This document shows, piece after piece, positions 24,774 through 35,642 of a DNA stretch of 64,000 nt. This DNA is from Muricea muricata (lineage: Eukaryota > Cnidaria > Anthozoa > Malacalcyonacea > Plexauridae), in the NCBI GenBank assembly GCA_963855995.1, contig OY979723.1, positions 6,322,176 through 6,386,175 on the forward strand. Reading direction: 5' to 3'. Below the pieces are notes generated by a model, which was given only the letters and a program-made list of their open reading frames with translations, did no database searches and was not told the origin of the DNA. A program made the translations under genes and the position numbers. How positions within the stretch are numbered: position 1 is the first letter of the stretch; every line of letters starts with the position of its first letter.

Positions 24774-25069
24774 ATGTATGCATAGTGCAGTGATTGTAAA
24801 TATTTGTGAATTATTGTGGAAATACTGTAACCAAATCATTGTTGTATTACTGTATCAGGGACCGGTTGTACGAACAGTGAATAGCGTTATCCATCGGATA
24901 GTGATGTTTTTAAACTTTCTAATCATGCTCAGTAGTGCGAGTTCAATATCGATGCTATCATTTCTCTTTCTGCCGCATCTGGTGGATAACGCAATCCCCA
25001 TTTCGTACCACTGTCCCCAGCTTGTTATTATAACTGTGTTGAACATAAGACTCGCTACCAATCTCTGTT

Positions 25070-25135
25070 GCGCCCGAAGCTCAGTGCGTAGAGCAGCGGT
25101 CGAGCAACCCGAGGATGCGAATCCCACTTGGGACA
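25070..25135 (+). repeat. tRNA-derived (SINE-like) sequence, unit 1
   Basis: GCCCGAAGCTCAGTGCGTAGAGC resembles a tRNA D-arm/A box with damage; GAGGATGCGAATCCC replaces the B box. It lies at the end of a repeat with the phrases AATAGCGTTATCCATCGGAT and GTGGATAACGC. Not a functional tRNA. Confidence 0.55.
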
Positions 25136-25709
25136 AGGAATTTTTCGTTGCTCCCTAGATTCTCAGATTAATAGAAATTTAGTTTTTCATATCTTTCATC
25201 ATTGATACGTCTCAAGTTCGGTATTATCCGATACACGTGTTTCGTTCAAAATTTTACTGATAGCGCATTTTACGTTCTTCAGGGTCTAGGACAAAATTTC
25301 ACATCAGTCTGAACGTAACAAGGTATGTTAAAAAATTACCAGAAAAATTAAGTATTTACACACCAGAAAAAGCATAGTTACATGTGCTAGATGTTTCTCG
25401 TGTCTACATTCCAACCGCATCGACATGTTTTAAACCAGCTAAAGATTCCTAAATATAACATTCTTAAAGACTTACGAGATAAGTTATTGATAGCAATACG
25501 GCTGGGCACTGAAGGATTCTCTTTCTCTTAGATTCATTTTCTTGCCCGTTACTTGGTCTACATGTTCAGTAACTCAGTAGCGATCACTGAATCAATAATG
25601 TCGGTTGTTTTTTTTCGAAAAAGTTAACATTGCTCTCAAAACTTCAAACTTAATTTGCCAGTACAATATTTTAAAAATCTATTCTAACTTTACTGACTTT
25701 AGAATTATG

Positions 25710-27062
25710 TTAGAATATGTATTTCTTCTTAGTTAAATAATTAACAACACTTTTCTCCGCTGCAAGGCTTTTCAACGTTGCCACCTCACACGATTTACGC
25801 GAACTCTTGTTCTTGATGACGTCACATCTAACATGCGTATGATAAACATGGAAGAGTCCTGGGTCAATTACTCGAAAGACATTATATTTGCTTCTTAAGA
25901 ACGCCACATACAATTGGACATCTTCGAATCCCCATTGCTTCAGTGCGATGTTGAGTCCTCCTACTGAATTGATATCATCACGATGTGCACATATTGCGCC
26001 ACATCCACTTTTAACCCAGTATCCAAATTCTGGATCAAATGAGCCAAACATGTTTGTTGAATTTGCTCGGAAACCAGAAATCTTTTCGTTGAAAAATTTG
26101 AACAGCACTGGATAATATACTTGTTTTCCAGGAATAGTGTTGTCATGACAACGTTGTAGAAACTCTGCGCTAAAAGTGAAATCAACGTCTGCGAAGAATA
26201 ACAATCTATTGTCTTTGTAGAAATCTACTGCAGCCTGCAAGGCCTGTGCTTTTGCAAACTTTCCTGGTAGATTGAGCCAAGTAAAGCTTGAATCTTTATA
26301 CGTCATGTTATATCGTTCAAATGTTTTCTTGTGTTCTGTATATGATGTATTCTGTGGGAAATACACGATAAGAATGTTGATTTGTTCTTGTTTCTTTAAT
26401 ATATCCTCTTCAATGTTTTTCATAAATTGTTTGAAGGTTGATAATCTTCCAGCTAGTGGTGTAACAATATTGACAATCCTTTTTTCTGAGGATGTTTTCA
26501 ATATTCTACTTTGTATCGCACCAAACTTTTGTCTAAATCTTGTGATATGCCTCTCTTTATTTGTGAAAATGTTCATCCTATATTGCAGTCCACTGATTGG
26601 TTGATCTGAAACATACCCATAATTCAAAGCCAAAAACTGTAAGTCCTCATTGTGAACATTTCTTATTTTATCCATGACCGTCGGCATTATCATGTCAATC
26701 TTTATTTTTTCGTGGGGGAGTAATGGGTTGGCAACATCTTTGTTTATTCTGAAGATTTTGTCAAAAGCGGGGAACATTGTGCTCAGTTCGACTTTCTGTT
26801 CAGAATATTTACGACGTGTGTTTTTTACCTCTGCTATCGTATCGTGTGTTGTCTTAGATATAAAATCTTGAAGAGCATTCAGTTTGGTTTGGAGTGTTTT
26901 ACAATCCTGGTTTAAAGCTTGCACTTTCTTTGATAGCAGTTGAACGCGCAGTCTGTGGAGACAGTCTGGGTGTCTTGATAGGTCAGCTGTCACTACTTTT
27001 GTCAAAAGATTATATTCAGTTCGACAAATTTTAGAGTCTTGACTTTCTGTGCTGCTTTCTTC
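25710..27062 (-). CDS. Chondroitin synthase/CHPF-like CHGN catalytic exon, unit 1
   Basis: Golgi glycosyltransferase domain of the chondroitin synthase family (CHGN), which adds GalNAc or GlcA to chondroitin using UDP-sugars. The exon begins after acceptor TTTTCTTTTAAAACAG and ends at TAA. After a helical stretch (about residues 15-85 from the first Met) come LALNYGYVSDQPISGLQY, then IVNIVTPLAGRLSTFKQFM, FADVDF with the metal/nucleotide DxD at about residues 273-275, FLQRC, QVYYPVLF, GYWVKSGCGAICAHRDD, INSVGGLNIALKQWGFEDVQ (the acceptor-side E-D), and FHVYHTHVRCD near the end. All match the family order. The N-terminal Fringe-like half is on a separate upstream exon (33785-34638), about 6.7 kb away. 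The strongest splice sites of the two exons differ in phase, so a middle exon or another site is needed. Confidence 0.88.
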   Translation of the reverse strand, partial: EESSTESQDSKICRTEYNLLTKVVTADLSRHPDCLHRLRVQLLSKKVQALNQDCKTLQTKLNALQDFISKTTHDTIAEVKNTRRKYSEQKVELSTMFPAFDKIFRINKDVANPLLPHEKIKIDMIMPTVMDKIRNVHNEDLQFLALNYGYVSDQPISGLQYRMNIFTNKERHITRFRQKFGAIQSRILKTSSEKRIVNIVTPLAGRLSTFKQFMKNIEEDILKKQEQINILIVYFPQNTSYTEHKKTFERYNMTYKDSSFTWLNLPGKFAKAQALQAAVDFYKDNRLLFFADVDFTFSAEFLQRCHDNTIPGKQVYYPVLFKFFNEKISGFRANSTNMFGSFDPEFGYWVKSGCGAICAHRDDINSVGGLNIALKQWGFEDVQLYVAFLRSKYNVFRVIDPGLFHVYHTHVRCDVIKNKSSRKSCEVATLKSLAAEKSVVNYLTKKKYIF

Positions 27063-27424
27063 CTGTTTTAAAAGAAAAATATTCGAGTTATTCGTGCAGC
27101 TAGATTCTTAGAATCTACAATCTAGATCAGAACTGGAATCATTTGAGAAGAAACCTCTGTAATAAGCCTGTTTACACAAATCCACTACGAAACTCTGGCG
27201 GTGGAAAATCATCGGGATTTGCAACTGTTCACACAATATAATTGCTTCAAACTTTCATAAATATAGGGTTACGGTTTCATATTTTTAATACGTATATGGT
27301 GGAACACAAGGGGGATGTGATTAGTATTGAGCAAGTGAATATTATTGTAGACTTAGTATGGAGTAATTCAGTATTATTGTAGCATAGCTTATGTTAACAA
27401 TTTAAAATATTCATCAACTTGAAC

Positions 27425-27653
27425 ATGATCAACCAACACGTTTTAACCGTCAGGGAGAACTTGTATGCATCCGTGTTGAGCGAAAAAGCTGGTTATAGTA
27501 AAAAGCTCATTGAAGATAATATAAATGATACAAAGTCGTTTTGGAAGACTGTGAGCAACATCCTTCTAAATCTTTCTCAACTATGATTGATAATGGCTGT
27601 GTCCTATATGAGAATTCCGCTGTAGCGGAGTCATTTAATTGGTTTTTTACGGT
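27425..27653 (+). pseudogene. Non-LTR RT N-terminal linker fragment, unit 1
   Basis: Reads YSKKLIEDNINDTKSFWKTV, then after a one-base shift PSKSFSTMIDNGCVLYENS and AVAESFNWFFTV. The pattern S-F-W-K ... I-x-x-N-G ... A-x-x-F-N-x-F-F is the segment preceding the RT fingers in Jockey/CR1-type elements. The foldback element begins exactly where it stops. Confidence 0.65.
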
Positions 27654-29449
27654 GGCCCATAGAGAACATGCTCAGTACAAATAGAATTATTGCAGTAACT
27701 TCATTTAAACTTGCAGAAATTGTATTATTATTGCACTAATTAAAGTAAAGTTGCTGCAAGTTAAAAAATTGCAGCAAGTTAAAAGGTTGCTACAAGTTGA
27801 TAAAAAGTTAAAAAGCTGTTGCAAGTTAAAAAGTTGCTGCAAGTTATATTTGAAAATGCGCAATGAGATTTTGCACCATTTCGCGAGTTGGTGAATAGCG
27901 AAGCCATGAGGCATCCACATGCAAATCGAGAGTTTTATAATTATGCTCTTATTGCGGGAAATTCTACATTTGTCATACAAAGTACTGTCATGGTTGTAGT
28001 AAAAGTGTCAACCAAGCAAATAGGGATACAAATCGAGCTAGCGAACAAGGGGCATGAGGGCATCTACTTAGGGGGATGAAACCTTCAACTTCGTCTTTGA
28101 TTATTTGAACAAATGCACGACCTTCTCAGAGTTTGTTCTCAAAAGGAAAGTGATCAAAGCAAACATTTTAACAGAAAGAGAGATTGGAAAAGAATGAAAT
28201 TACATGAAAAACCTGTTAACCGTATGTATACTGCTTTATAGTGACAACATGAAGCAGATACGTACCTTATCTCAAAGAGATGTAAAGGAAAATTAATAAG
28301 TCGTACAGCCGAATTACTTTATTTTTGTGCTCTTGTTCAGATTATTATTTGGCTAGTATATTTAATGACTTGGTTCTTGATTCTGAAATTAAAGCAGCCA
28401 TCAACTGTGTGGAGCAAGAGAAGCCTGAATATTGTCTAGTATACAAATAATGAATGTTTACGGGTGCAATGATAAGAACATTTTCATGGATTATTTCATA
28501 CATTCATTTCAATGATTGAAGAATATTTTCATAAGAATGATGGAATGTTCCAATCAACGAAGAGATGCCGAGTACGTATCTGCTTTTATTTGCTGTCACT
28601 ATAAAGCAGCATAGATACGTTTAATCAAAATATTAACATTTCATGCAATCAAATTATCTTGGACATTGCTTTGTTAATGGTGTTTCTTAACTGCTTTCTT
28701 TAAAAATTCGTCGCATTTTATGTTTGTTCGTATTGTTACTAGGAGAGTTACTCCTCTTTTAACAACAAGGTCATCCTCTCTTTTTGTCATAATGCCAATG
28801 TTGATTTTGACTTCGGTTGATTTCCCAGGTTTTTCATGTAATTTTATTCTTCTCCCATCTCTCTTTCTGTTAAAATGTTTGCTTTGATCGCTTTCCTTCC
28901 GAGAGCATTTGTTCAAGTAATCAAAGACGGAGTAGAAAGCACACGGGACTGTTGTCACCATCGGCTTCATTCCCCTAAGTAGATGCCCTCATGCCCCTTG
29001 TTCACTAACCCGATTTGTATCCCTATTTGCTTGGTTGACACTTTTACCACAGCGATGACAGTACTTTGCATGACGAATGTAGAATTTCCCACAATAAGAG
29101 CATCATTATAAAACTCTCGATTTCGCTATTCACCAACTCACGAAATGGTGCAAAAACTCATTGCACATTTTCAAATATAACTTGCAGCAACTTTTTATCT
29201 TGCAGCAACTTTTTTTTAAACTTGCTGCAACCTTTTAACTTGCAGCAACTTTTTAACTTGCAGCAACTTTTTAACTTACAGCAATTTTTTAAATTGTTGC
29301 AGCCTTTTAACATGCTGCAACTTTTTAACTTGCAGCGACTTTTTAACTTTCTGCAACTTTGCTTCAACTACTGCAATAATAATATAATTTCTGCAAGTTT
29401 GGATGAAGTTACTGCAATAATTCTATTTGCAGCATGTCCTCTATGGGCC
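27654..29449. mobile_element. 1.8-kb foldback with minisatellite arms, unit 1
   Basis: Ends GGCCCATAGAGAACATGCT and, reversed, GGCCCATAGAGGACATGCT. The arms of about 600 bp hold subterminal copies of TTGCAGCAAGTTAAAA (opposite orientation on the right), then GTGGGAAATTCTACA-type sequence, then CATGAAAAACCTG. The right arm additionally contains the conserved ORF 28674-28970. Confidence 0.8.
28674..28970 (-). CDS. Conserved ORF inside the foldback, unit 1
   Basis: 99 codons: MKPMVTTVPCAFYSVFDYLN, KESDQSKHFNRKRDGRR, KSTEVKINIGIMTKRED, VTLLVTIRTNIKCDEFLKKA, ending VKKHH. The first third is repeated in inverted orientation in the left arm. Basic, no known domain; could be an exon of the element's own protein. 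Confidence 0.38.
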   Translation of the reverse strand: MKPMVTTVPCAFYSVFDYLNKCSRKESDQSKHFNRKRDGRRIKLHEKPGKSTEVKINIGIMTKREDDLVVKRGVTLLVTIRTNIKCDEFLKKAVKKHH

Positions 29450-30404
29450 ATCGTAGTTTTTCGCTCTTATTACACGAGCTAAAGCGAGAGTCATAATTAA
29501 TAATTTCGGTCTGTAATTCGTTGCTAGCTTGATGAATGTTATGACGTAACCGAAGATAAATTTTGGAATGTAAACAATAAAATAAAATATTCTGGGGTAC
29601 GTTTCTGCCATGTATGGAAGTTGGGGACACGTTTGTGCCATATATTGTAGTGTCGTTTCCTCTGGCTTCGAAATTTCGAACGATTTTATTATCAGATGAT
29701 CCTACCCTCTCATTATTCATGATTATTGTTACTAAATTATTTTTCCTTGTACGCGTTTGAAAGCTTGGGTTCTAGTGTAAATAAACATGGCGGTTTCAAA
29801 GGTAGTTATTTACAAAATTCGCGCTAAAACTTTACATATTTTTTGAATAAAGGCAATTGTGAGGGATGTATTTTTTAAGTACTTACAAGCAAGATATTGA
29901 ACAATTCTGATCAGTGCATTCAGGTCATATACGAGGTAAATAGATCTAACTTACCACAATAGACGAACCGATTTGGTCCTAGTGTGGACTGTGAAGTGAA
30001 CTGGAACGATAAGTCAGGGGGGAAATTGAAGCCAATTTAAGTCAGTTTTCTCAGTTTTTAGATGAAATATTTAACGTCAAAAATTGGAAATAAAAGCTAT
30101 AAAAAAATTTTATTTGGTGTAAAAATTTCGCAACTTCAGGCGAAAGAAAAACAGGGAAATTGATTGAATTCTGCAAAATTGCACTTGTTTTCGTATTTTT
30201 TAAGCATTTCGTTTTTGTCTAAAGTCCTGAATTTTTTATATTAAATGTAACTTTTTAATAGCTTTAATTTGATGTACGGTCTGATCTTTGGCGTTAAAAA
30301 GTATTTTGTCTCAAAACTCGAAAAAACTAACTTGGCTTCACCCATTGACTGAACTTTTATATTGAGTTAGCATTGAAGTTATACTACAGTTCACTGATGC
30401 GGCC
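29450..30404. other. Non-coding spacer between foldback and THAP transposon, unit 1
   Basis: No gene seen; counterparts at 41550-42507 and 55878-56839. Short 100-codon minus readings at 29409-29720 and equivalents are broken differently in each unit. Confidence 0.45.
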
Positions 30405-30630
30405 CACTGAGCTATGATATTACTAGAGAACCTGCTCGTGGATAAAAAGTGACGCCGAAAAAATGGCGGATTTTTGGTCCTTGCTGATGCCATCTCCATG
30501 ACAACTGGTCCACTATTCTCATGCGAATTACCACAGACCAACTGCGATCCTAATGATTTCACAGACGCTTTCCCCTCCCAAAAACAAGTATAAATTGTAC
30601 TTTTCAAAAAACAAATTTGCAATTCAACAA

Positions 30631-30795
30631 ATGGGTCAATTTTGTCTGGTGTATGGATGCCGTCGAAGAAAGACAAGAGAAAATGTTTCTTCTCCCTGTG
30701 TTATAAAGTTTATCTGGATGGAAATTTGTCGCAAATATAAAGCCGTAAAACATGTATGTTTTACTATGTCTTATTTTAAAAATGTTTTTCCATAG
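30631..30795 (+). CDS. THAP-type N-terminal exon, unit 1
   Basis: MGQFCLVYGCRRRKTRENVS is the start of a THAP C2CH zinc finger (M-x2-F-C-x4-C). The remaining ligands (C-x2-H) should come from a later exon; the frame here runs on to a stop at 30795 without them, so the donor must lie within. THAP fingers bind specific DNA and serve as the DNA-recognition part of P-element and Kolobok transposases. Confidence 0.45.
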   Translation: MGQFCLVYGCRRRKTRENVSSPCVIKFIWMEICRKYKAVKHVCFTMSYFKNVFP

Positions 30796-31625
30796 TTTTA
30801 TGCAGATACTTTAAACCAGTTTTACTATAAGTTAATAGCTGTTGAACTGGGTAAAGTGCAGTTTGTATAGGGAATTGCACGGTACTACAAGAAATATTCA
30901 AAGTCGCTATAAAAGTAACACTGCACATCATGTATTACACAACTGTAAACTGCACCCATGGAATAGTCTGTTTCTTGCTGGAATTAAAGATGTCGTAATA
31001 CAAATTTGCCTTATTCTATCTGGTTGAATGTCTGCACCCATAGCATTATTGATTTCAAAGCGAATAATGGCAAGACATCCAGAAATTGGCCACATATCAG
31101 AGTGAAACTGGGTTAAAATGCAGAGGCTGCAATCTTACTATATTCTCAGCTTTGTGATTAAGAAAAGTTTCATATGTACTTGCCAGCTCTATTTATAAGG
31201 CACACCAAGTCTATGGTTAAATCCTGCTGTAGTTAGATGTAAAGATCAAGCAAAACATATAAGGATGCTATTGCATGCATGCATGCAATTTTGCCTATTG
31301 TACACCAAAGTCTGCTAAAACCAATAAGTTGTCCTTAGTAAAGTTGTTTGCCTACAAACTGACTGTCTGTAATTATCGGAATATGTAATACAAAATCTTT
31401 AAACCAAAAAAATAATTATGGGTGTGCAAAGTTGGGGTGAGGGAAATCTAAACCAAGTTTCCAGACCTTCCTATGCGTTATCTTGAGGGGGGGGCATAAT
31501 TTTCAATTTACTGATATAATTTCCTTGAGGGAATATGGAGCTTTTCAGCAAATACCCAATGAAGTTTGCTGCTAATAGTACATGAAATGTTTGCCTTTAT
31601 TATTGAATATTTTTTTTATATTCAG

Positions 31626-31805
31626 GTAGGAAAGAATAAGATAGAGGGATTGACAGGGGATGAACAAAAATGCATGTCTCATGGTCCTGTGCAAATAGTA
31701 TTAACAAACCAAGACAATTTTAGTGATGAAGCATCAAGTTTGTGGGAGGTTATTAGAGAGACGTCTGACACAATGGAGAAATGTTATTTATTTGTTATAT
31801 ATTAA
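31626..31805 (+). CDS. Probable last exon of the THAP-transposon gene, unit 1
   Basis: Acceptor TTTTTTATATTCAG, then VGKNKIEGLTGDEQKCM, GPVQIVLTNQDNFSDEASS, LWEVIRETSDTMEKCY, stop. Acidic and conserved in all three units with the acceptor. No domain recognised. Confidence 0.45.
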   Translation, partial: VGKNKIEGLTGDEQKCMSHGPVQIVLTNQDNFSDEASSLWEVIRETSDTMEKCYLFVIY

Positions 31806-32302
31806 AAATATGCAATAGCTAATAATTACTTTTGAATATGAATAATATATATTTTAAATATATAAATATGAAAGTGTAATAAAATTCATGAACTGTAGTT
31901 GGCAACTTCTTTTTCAATCAAATTGGTGATGATCAATGGAACATGGATCTAAAAAGATACTGAGAAGCTACAAGAAAATTTTACACTCAAAGGAAAGGTA
32001 ATTATGCATGCATGTACATGAAACACACAACATTGCCATGCTGGGTTTTAGCAAGGCCAATGGGGATTGATAAAACACAATATATATGGTAATTTAGTAA
32101 AGGTATTTTAGGCCCACCTATGAATGATGAAATAAGAGGAAAATGAGAATGAGATTCTGAAAGCAACCATTAAAAAGTTAAACCAGCAATTGCATACCCA
32201 TTCTTAGATATTCACTCCAAGTATTGTATGTATAAACTGTGCCAGTTTGATTGGATAAGGGTGTTCCTACTTAGTTATAAAACAAGTCGAAGTATATCTA
32301 AC

Positions 32303-32668
32303 TTTATATAACAATACGTGTTCATTCTGCATTTTCATTGGTCGCGAGCTGTGTGTTATTAAAGTACACACCCACGGATGACGTCAACTGATGGCGTGAT
32401 CTAATTTAGCTAATTTATTTCGCGGCTCTTTGCATGATTTTTGTCAACTTTATTATAATATAAAACAAATAGATTTCATTTTTTTGTGCGTCTGTACTGT
32501 AATAGATCACAGATGACGCCATAGCGTGTGAAGAACAAAAAGTCACGCACTCGACTGCGTCTCGTGCGTACTTCTTTGTTCTTCACACGCTATGACGTCA
32601 TCTGTGATCTATTACAGTACAGACATAGAATAAGAACAGACGCACACAAAAATGAAATCTATTTGTTA
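32303..32668. repeat. 366-bp segment with long palindrome, unit 1 (absent in unit 3)
   Basis: Its right half (32465-32667) is a palindrome. The arms start ACAAATAGATTTCATTTTT and contain TAATAGATCACAGATGACG and GCGTGTGAAGAACAAA, repeated in reverse (TTTGTTCTTCACACGC, CATCTGTGATCTATTA) around a loop of about 25 bp. Confidence 0.75.
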
Positions 32669-33784
32669 AATAGTAAACACCCCAAAGTACAAGTCTTCAC
32701 AGTGATTGTACTTAGTAGCTGGTCTAAATAATTCAAAACACAATTTATACAGTAAAAAAGTGACTATCATGAAAAATGATGACTTGAAAGATATTAGGCG
32801 AGAAAAAGCATGCAGACATCGGTAAAATTAATATACACTATACAGAAAGCCGGCAAGATCCAGTGTTTCAATCATGGTATTAGTGTCTGCACAGAATTGG
32901 AATTTAGAAAACTTATGACTGGTTTTTGAATAAGATCTAGGTGTCTATACCATTACACCAATGTCATAATAGTCTCAGATGTAAAAGAAAATATTAAAAA
33001 CATGACAAAACACGTACCTTCAATATGGCATGAAAACTTGAAGATGCCAAAAAACAATCTTGCTCGTAAATTTTACTCGCAAACTTCTTGTCGTGTAAAT
33101 GATTTATTGATCTATAACTTGGTTTTTTTACAGGAAATGGTTTATCACTTATAAAATTTTTGAAAAGAACAAGGCTAAAGTGCAAAACCAGCTTCGTTAA
33201 AACAAAAACTTAAAAAAAGCTAATATTTTTTATAGACAAAACCAGGGGGGTTGAAAATAGTAGCGGGCTCAATAAACGAGCCTGGTCTGTGGTAATTCGC
33301 CTGAGAATAGTGGACCAGTTGTCATGGAGATGGCATCAGCAAGGACCAAAGTCGGCCATTTTTTTGGCTTCACTTGCTTAACTGAAGGAAGATGGGAGCA
33401 AGTTCTCCAGTAATATTATTATAGCTCAGTGATGCCGCCTCTGTTCTTTTATAACTCTATGGCTATAATACAAAGGCGCCATCTTGATGACGTCAACACC
33501 TTGCATAAATTATTTTGATAAACGCTTATTTAGCGAGAGTAGTTTTATTTTTGTTGGCAAATTCCTTTGTATTCACCTGGGGTGGCTTTAAATGATGATG
33601 ATGATGTTAGAAATATGACTCACTCTTATCTTATTTTAATTCGTACTATGGGTTTCATAAAACTCAGAGTACGTTTTATACAATTGATAGTTCTCATTAC
33701 TTGTCCCCAAAGATAAGATGATATTAAGAACACTTTTAGTCGCTCTAAGGTCGCTGTTTCTGTTTGGGAAATATTATATTTTAC

Positions 33785-34638
33785 TTGTCAGTGTGGTACA
33801 TATATATACGTGGGTCATTAAGAATTATTAGGTCGAAACAATGTGAAATAGCTACCTCAAAGTCATGAATCCAAGAAATTGAAAAACTCTTTTGTAAGCA
33901 ATGCGAGAGAGCACGTCCTTGATTCACGCACGATTCTGTTAAACTTGATACCCTTTGGAGAAGAGGTCTGCTCAATATCATCCCGGGCTGAATTACATGA
34001 ACAATATCCATGCTTGATTTCTGATATTCCACTCTTTGTGCGAGAGAGTCGAGCAGTTCAGCCCGATTAAGTTCGTGTCCATAATCGTTAACACCGGATT
34101 TCTTAGGTACTTGTGGCAGAAACACAAACTCGTTTGAGTACTGTAATTTTTTTAAAAACGTCAGCTTGTCAATATTGACAAAGTAGTTGCTTTCAGTGAA
34201 CAAAAACCAGTTGAATTTGTTGCCGTACTGTTGACTAACATGGATTAACATTCGTAAATACGCCACGTTGTTTGGTTCTGTTGTGTTTACGCCCTCAAGG
34301 TATGCCACTTGTCTAGAATGCAACGAAGTGGTTCTTTTGGTCGTAAATAATGCGAGTTTGATATTTGTTTCTTGGTGAAAGTCGTTGTAGATAATGTCTG
34401 CGTTCTTTTCATCTTCCTTTGTATCAACGAGCACTCCGACTAACAGCAACGCCGAGTTCCTTTCGACTTCATGCCCTAGTGTTTGTGGCCTCTCTAGATT
34501 CCCCCCAACTAAGTATCCATCTTGTCGACATGTGAAGATGTGTCGAAAAATTCTTGCTTTTGTTTTTATCCAGCATCCTAGAACTAATGCTAAGAGAAAT
34601 GTAGAAATGAAAAGTAAATTTTTTCGATTTCTCTTCAT
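33785..34638 (-). CDS. Fringe-like N-terminal exon of CHPF-like gene, unit 1
   Basis: ATG at 34638-34636 starts MKRNRKNLLFISTFLLALVL: a short basic head followed by about 17 hydrophobic residues, a type II Golgi membrane anchor. Then comes a beta-3-glycosyltransferase (Fringe/Galactosyl-T) type domain: ERNSALLLVGVLVDT, YNDFHQETNIKLALFTTK, NNVAYLRMLIHVSQQYGN, FNWFLFTESNYFVNIDKL, VIQPGMILSRPLLQRV. Where active enzymes have D-D-D/T after the WF pair, this has TESN, so this half probably has no transferase activity, as in polymerising-factor-type subunits. It ends with donor AA|GTAAAA (33784-33783). The frame upstream to 34743 is also open, but the MKRNRK start fits the anchor better. Confidence 0.8.
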
Positions 34639-34866
34639 GGTGACTCTAGCTTTTGGCGACTTCGCTGTTGGTGTAAATATATGTTCAAAAAATTGTATAG
34701 AATAGTAGTGCAATAATAAGTGCTTGGTTATTGTGCTCATCATAAAAAAGATCTTTTATATTTCTCTCAAGGGCGTCCTTCCTTTAATTACTAGAAAGCT
34801 ATATTTAACATGCAGCTGCATCTCCCGGTCTAATTATCTATTCATAGATTCATTCATACACTTTGA

Positions 34867-35216
34867 GACCCCGTTCACACGATACCGGCAGAGTTTGAAA
34901 ACGGTATGAAATTCTTACGTTTAGGGGTTGCGTTCACACGATGCCGGTATGAAATTGTGTGAAACCGTAACGCTAACCGTGCGAGTTTGAAAACGGTATA
35001 CGTACCGTAAGACTTTGAAAACGGAACGAAATTCAGCCGTTAGACTACCGTGTGAACGCCTAACCGTAAGAGTTTTATTTCGGTTATGCAAAACATTTTA
35101 GCGTGCGAATTTCAATAATGAAATGAACAAAAGTTGTAACAAGTATAACTCTACCGGTACCGTGTGAACAGTTGAAAACGTAATGATTTTTAGACCGGTA
35201 TCGTGTGAACGGGGTC
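34867..35216. mobile_element. 350-bp MITE with TGA target duplication, unit 1/2 junction
   Basis: Ends GACCCCGTTCACACGATACC and complement, flanked by TGA on both sides. Many internal copies of CCGTAAGAG and GTGTGAACG motifs. The counterpart at unit 1's own start (about 23102) reads CTTTGAGTGGAG, an exact empty site. A 3-bp duplication suggests PIF/Harbinger or a CMC-type family. Confidence 0.85.
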
Positions 35217-35498
35217 TGAGTGGAGTTCATTATTATATATCCGTTACAGAAAGCACATTAAATTACTTTTTAACGGGTACATTGTAAACATAGATTTTAA
35301 AAAAGTAACACTAGCATGTATTGCAAAATTTAAATTTCTTTGTTTTGGTTGTAAACAAAATCAATTCAGTGTGTATACTACATTCAGTGGGCATATGCTA
35401 ATCTATCTATTTATCTAATCAAAGTGAGCATAACAGCCAAGCAGTCATTAATACGATGTTATTCTTTACAATTTTCTAAAAAAGAAGCTCAAGTCATC

Positions 35499-35642
35499 AT
35501 GAATAGAAATCGAAAAAGTTCGCTTTTCATTTCTACATTTCTCATAGCATTAGTTCCAGGATGCTGGATAAAGACAAAAGCAGGAATTGATCGACACATC
35601 TTTGGAGGGAAAACTAGAAAGACCGCGAACACGGCTCCTATC
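35499..35642 (+). pseudogene. Inverted exon-1 fragment, unit 2
   Basis: Open: MNRNRKSSLFISTFLIALVP, then WIKTKAGIDRHIFGGKTRK. It encodes the membrane anchor but loses the glycosyltransferase domain. The frame closes at 35684. It could produce a short anchored peptide if transcribed, but no evidence of that is visible. Confidence 0.7.

Larger units (their letters stand above)
30405..33431. mobile_element. 3.0-kb THAP-encoding transposon (P-element-like), unit 1
   Basis: The terminal regions are imperfect inverted repeats of about 150 bp (left CACTGAGCTATGATATTACT; right end reversed CACTGAGCTATAATAATATT; shared inner GGTCCTTGCTGATGCCATCT). An 8-bp duplication flanks it: ATGCGGCC on the left and ATGCCGCC on the right. 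A THAP-type zinc-finger exon sits just inside the left end. THAP at the N terminus plus 8-bp duplications fit the P-element superfamily; hAT is the alternative. No catalytic domain was recognised. Confidence 0.65.
23052..34811. repeat. Tandem unit 1 (11.8 kb)
   Basis: First of a head-to-tail array, delimited by the recurring gcagctgcatct ccggtc marker. Its left border has no counterpart upstream, so this is the array edge. It lacks the 350-bp TGA-flanked MITE near its start and lacks the microsatellite element of units 2 and 3. Confidence 0.9.

Noticed and set aside
25888..26871. Plus-strand ORFs inside the CHGN exon (also in units 2 and 3)
   Set aside because: Opposite-strand shadows of a recognisable coding exon.
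27062..33781. Direct splice from exon 1 (AA|GTAAAA) to the CHGN exon (CAG|GAAGAA) as a complete two-exon gene
   Set aside because: Phase 2 meets phase 0 and gives an early stop; a middle exon or a different site is needed, so the exons are listed separately.
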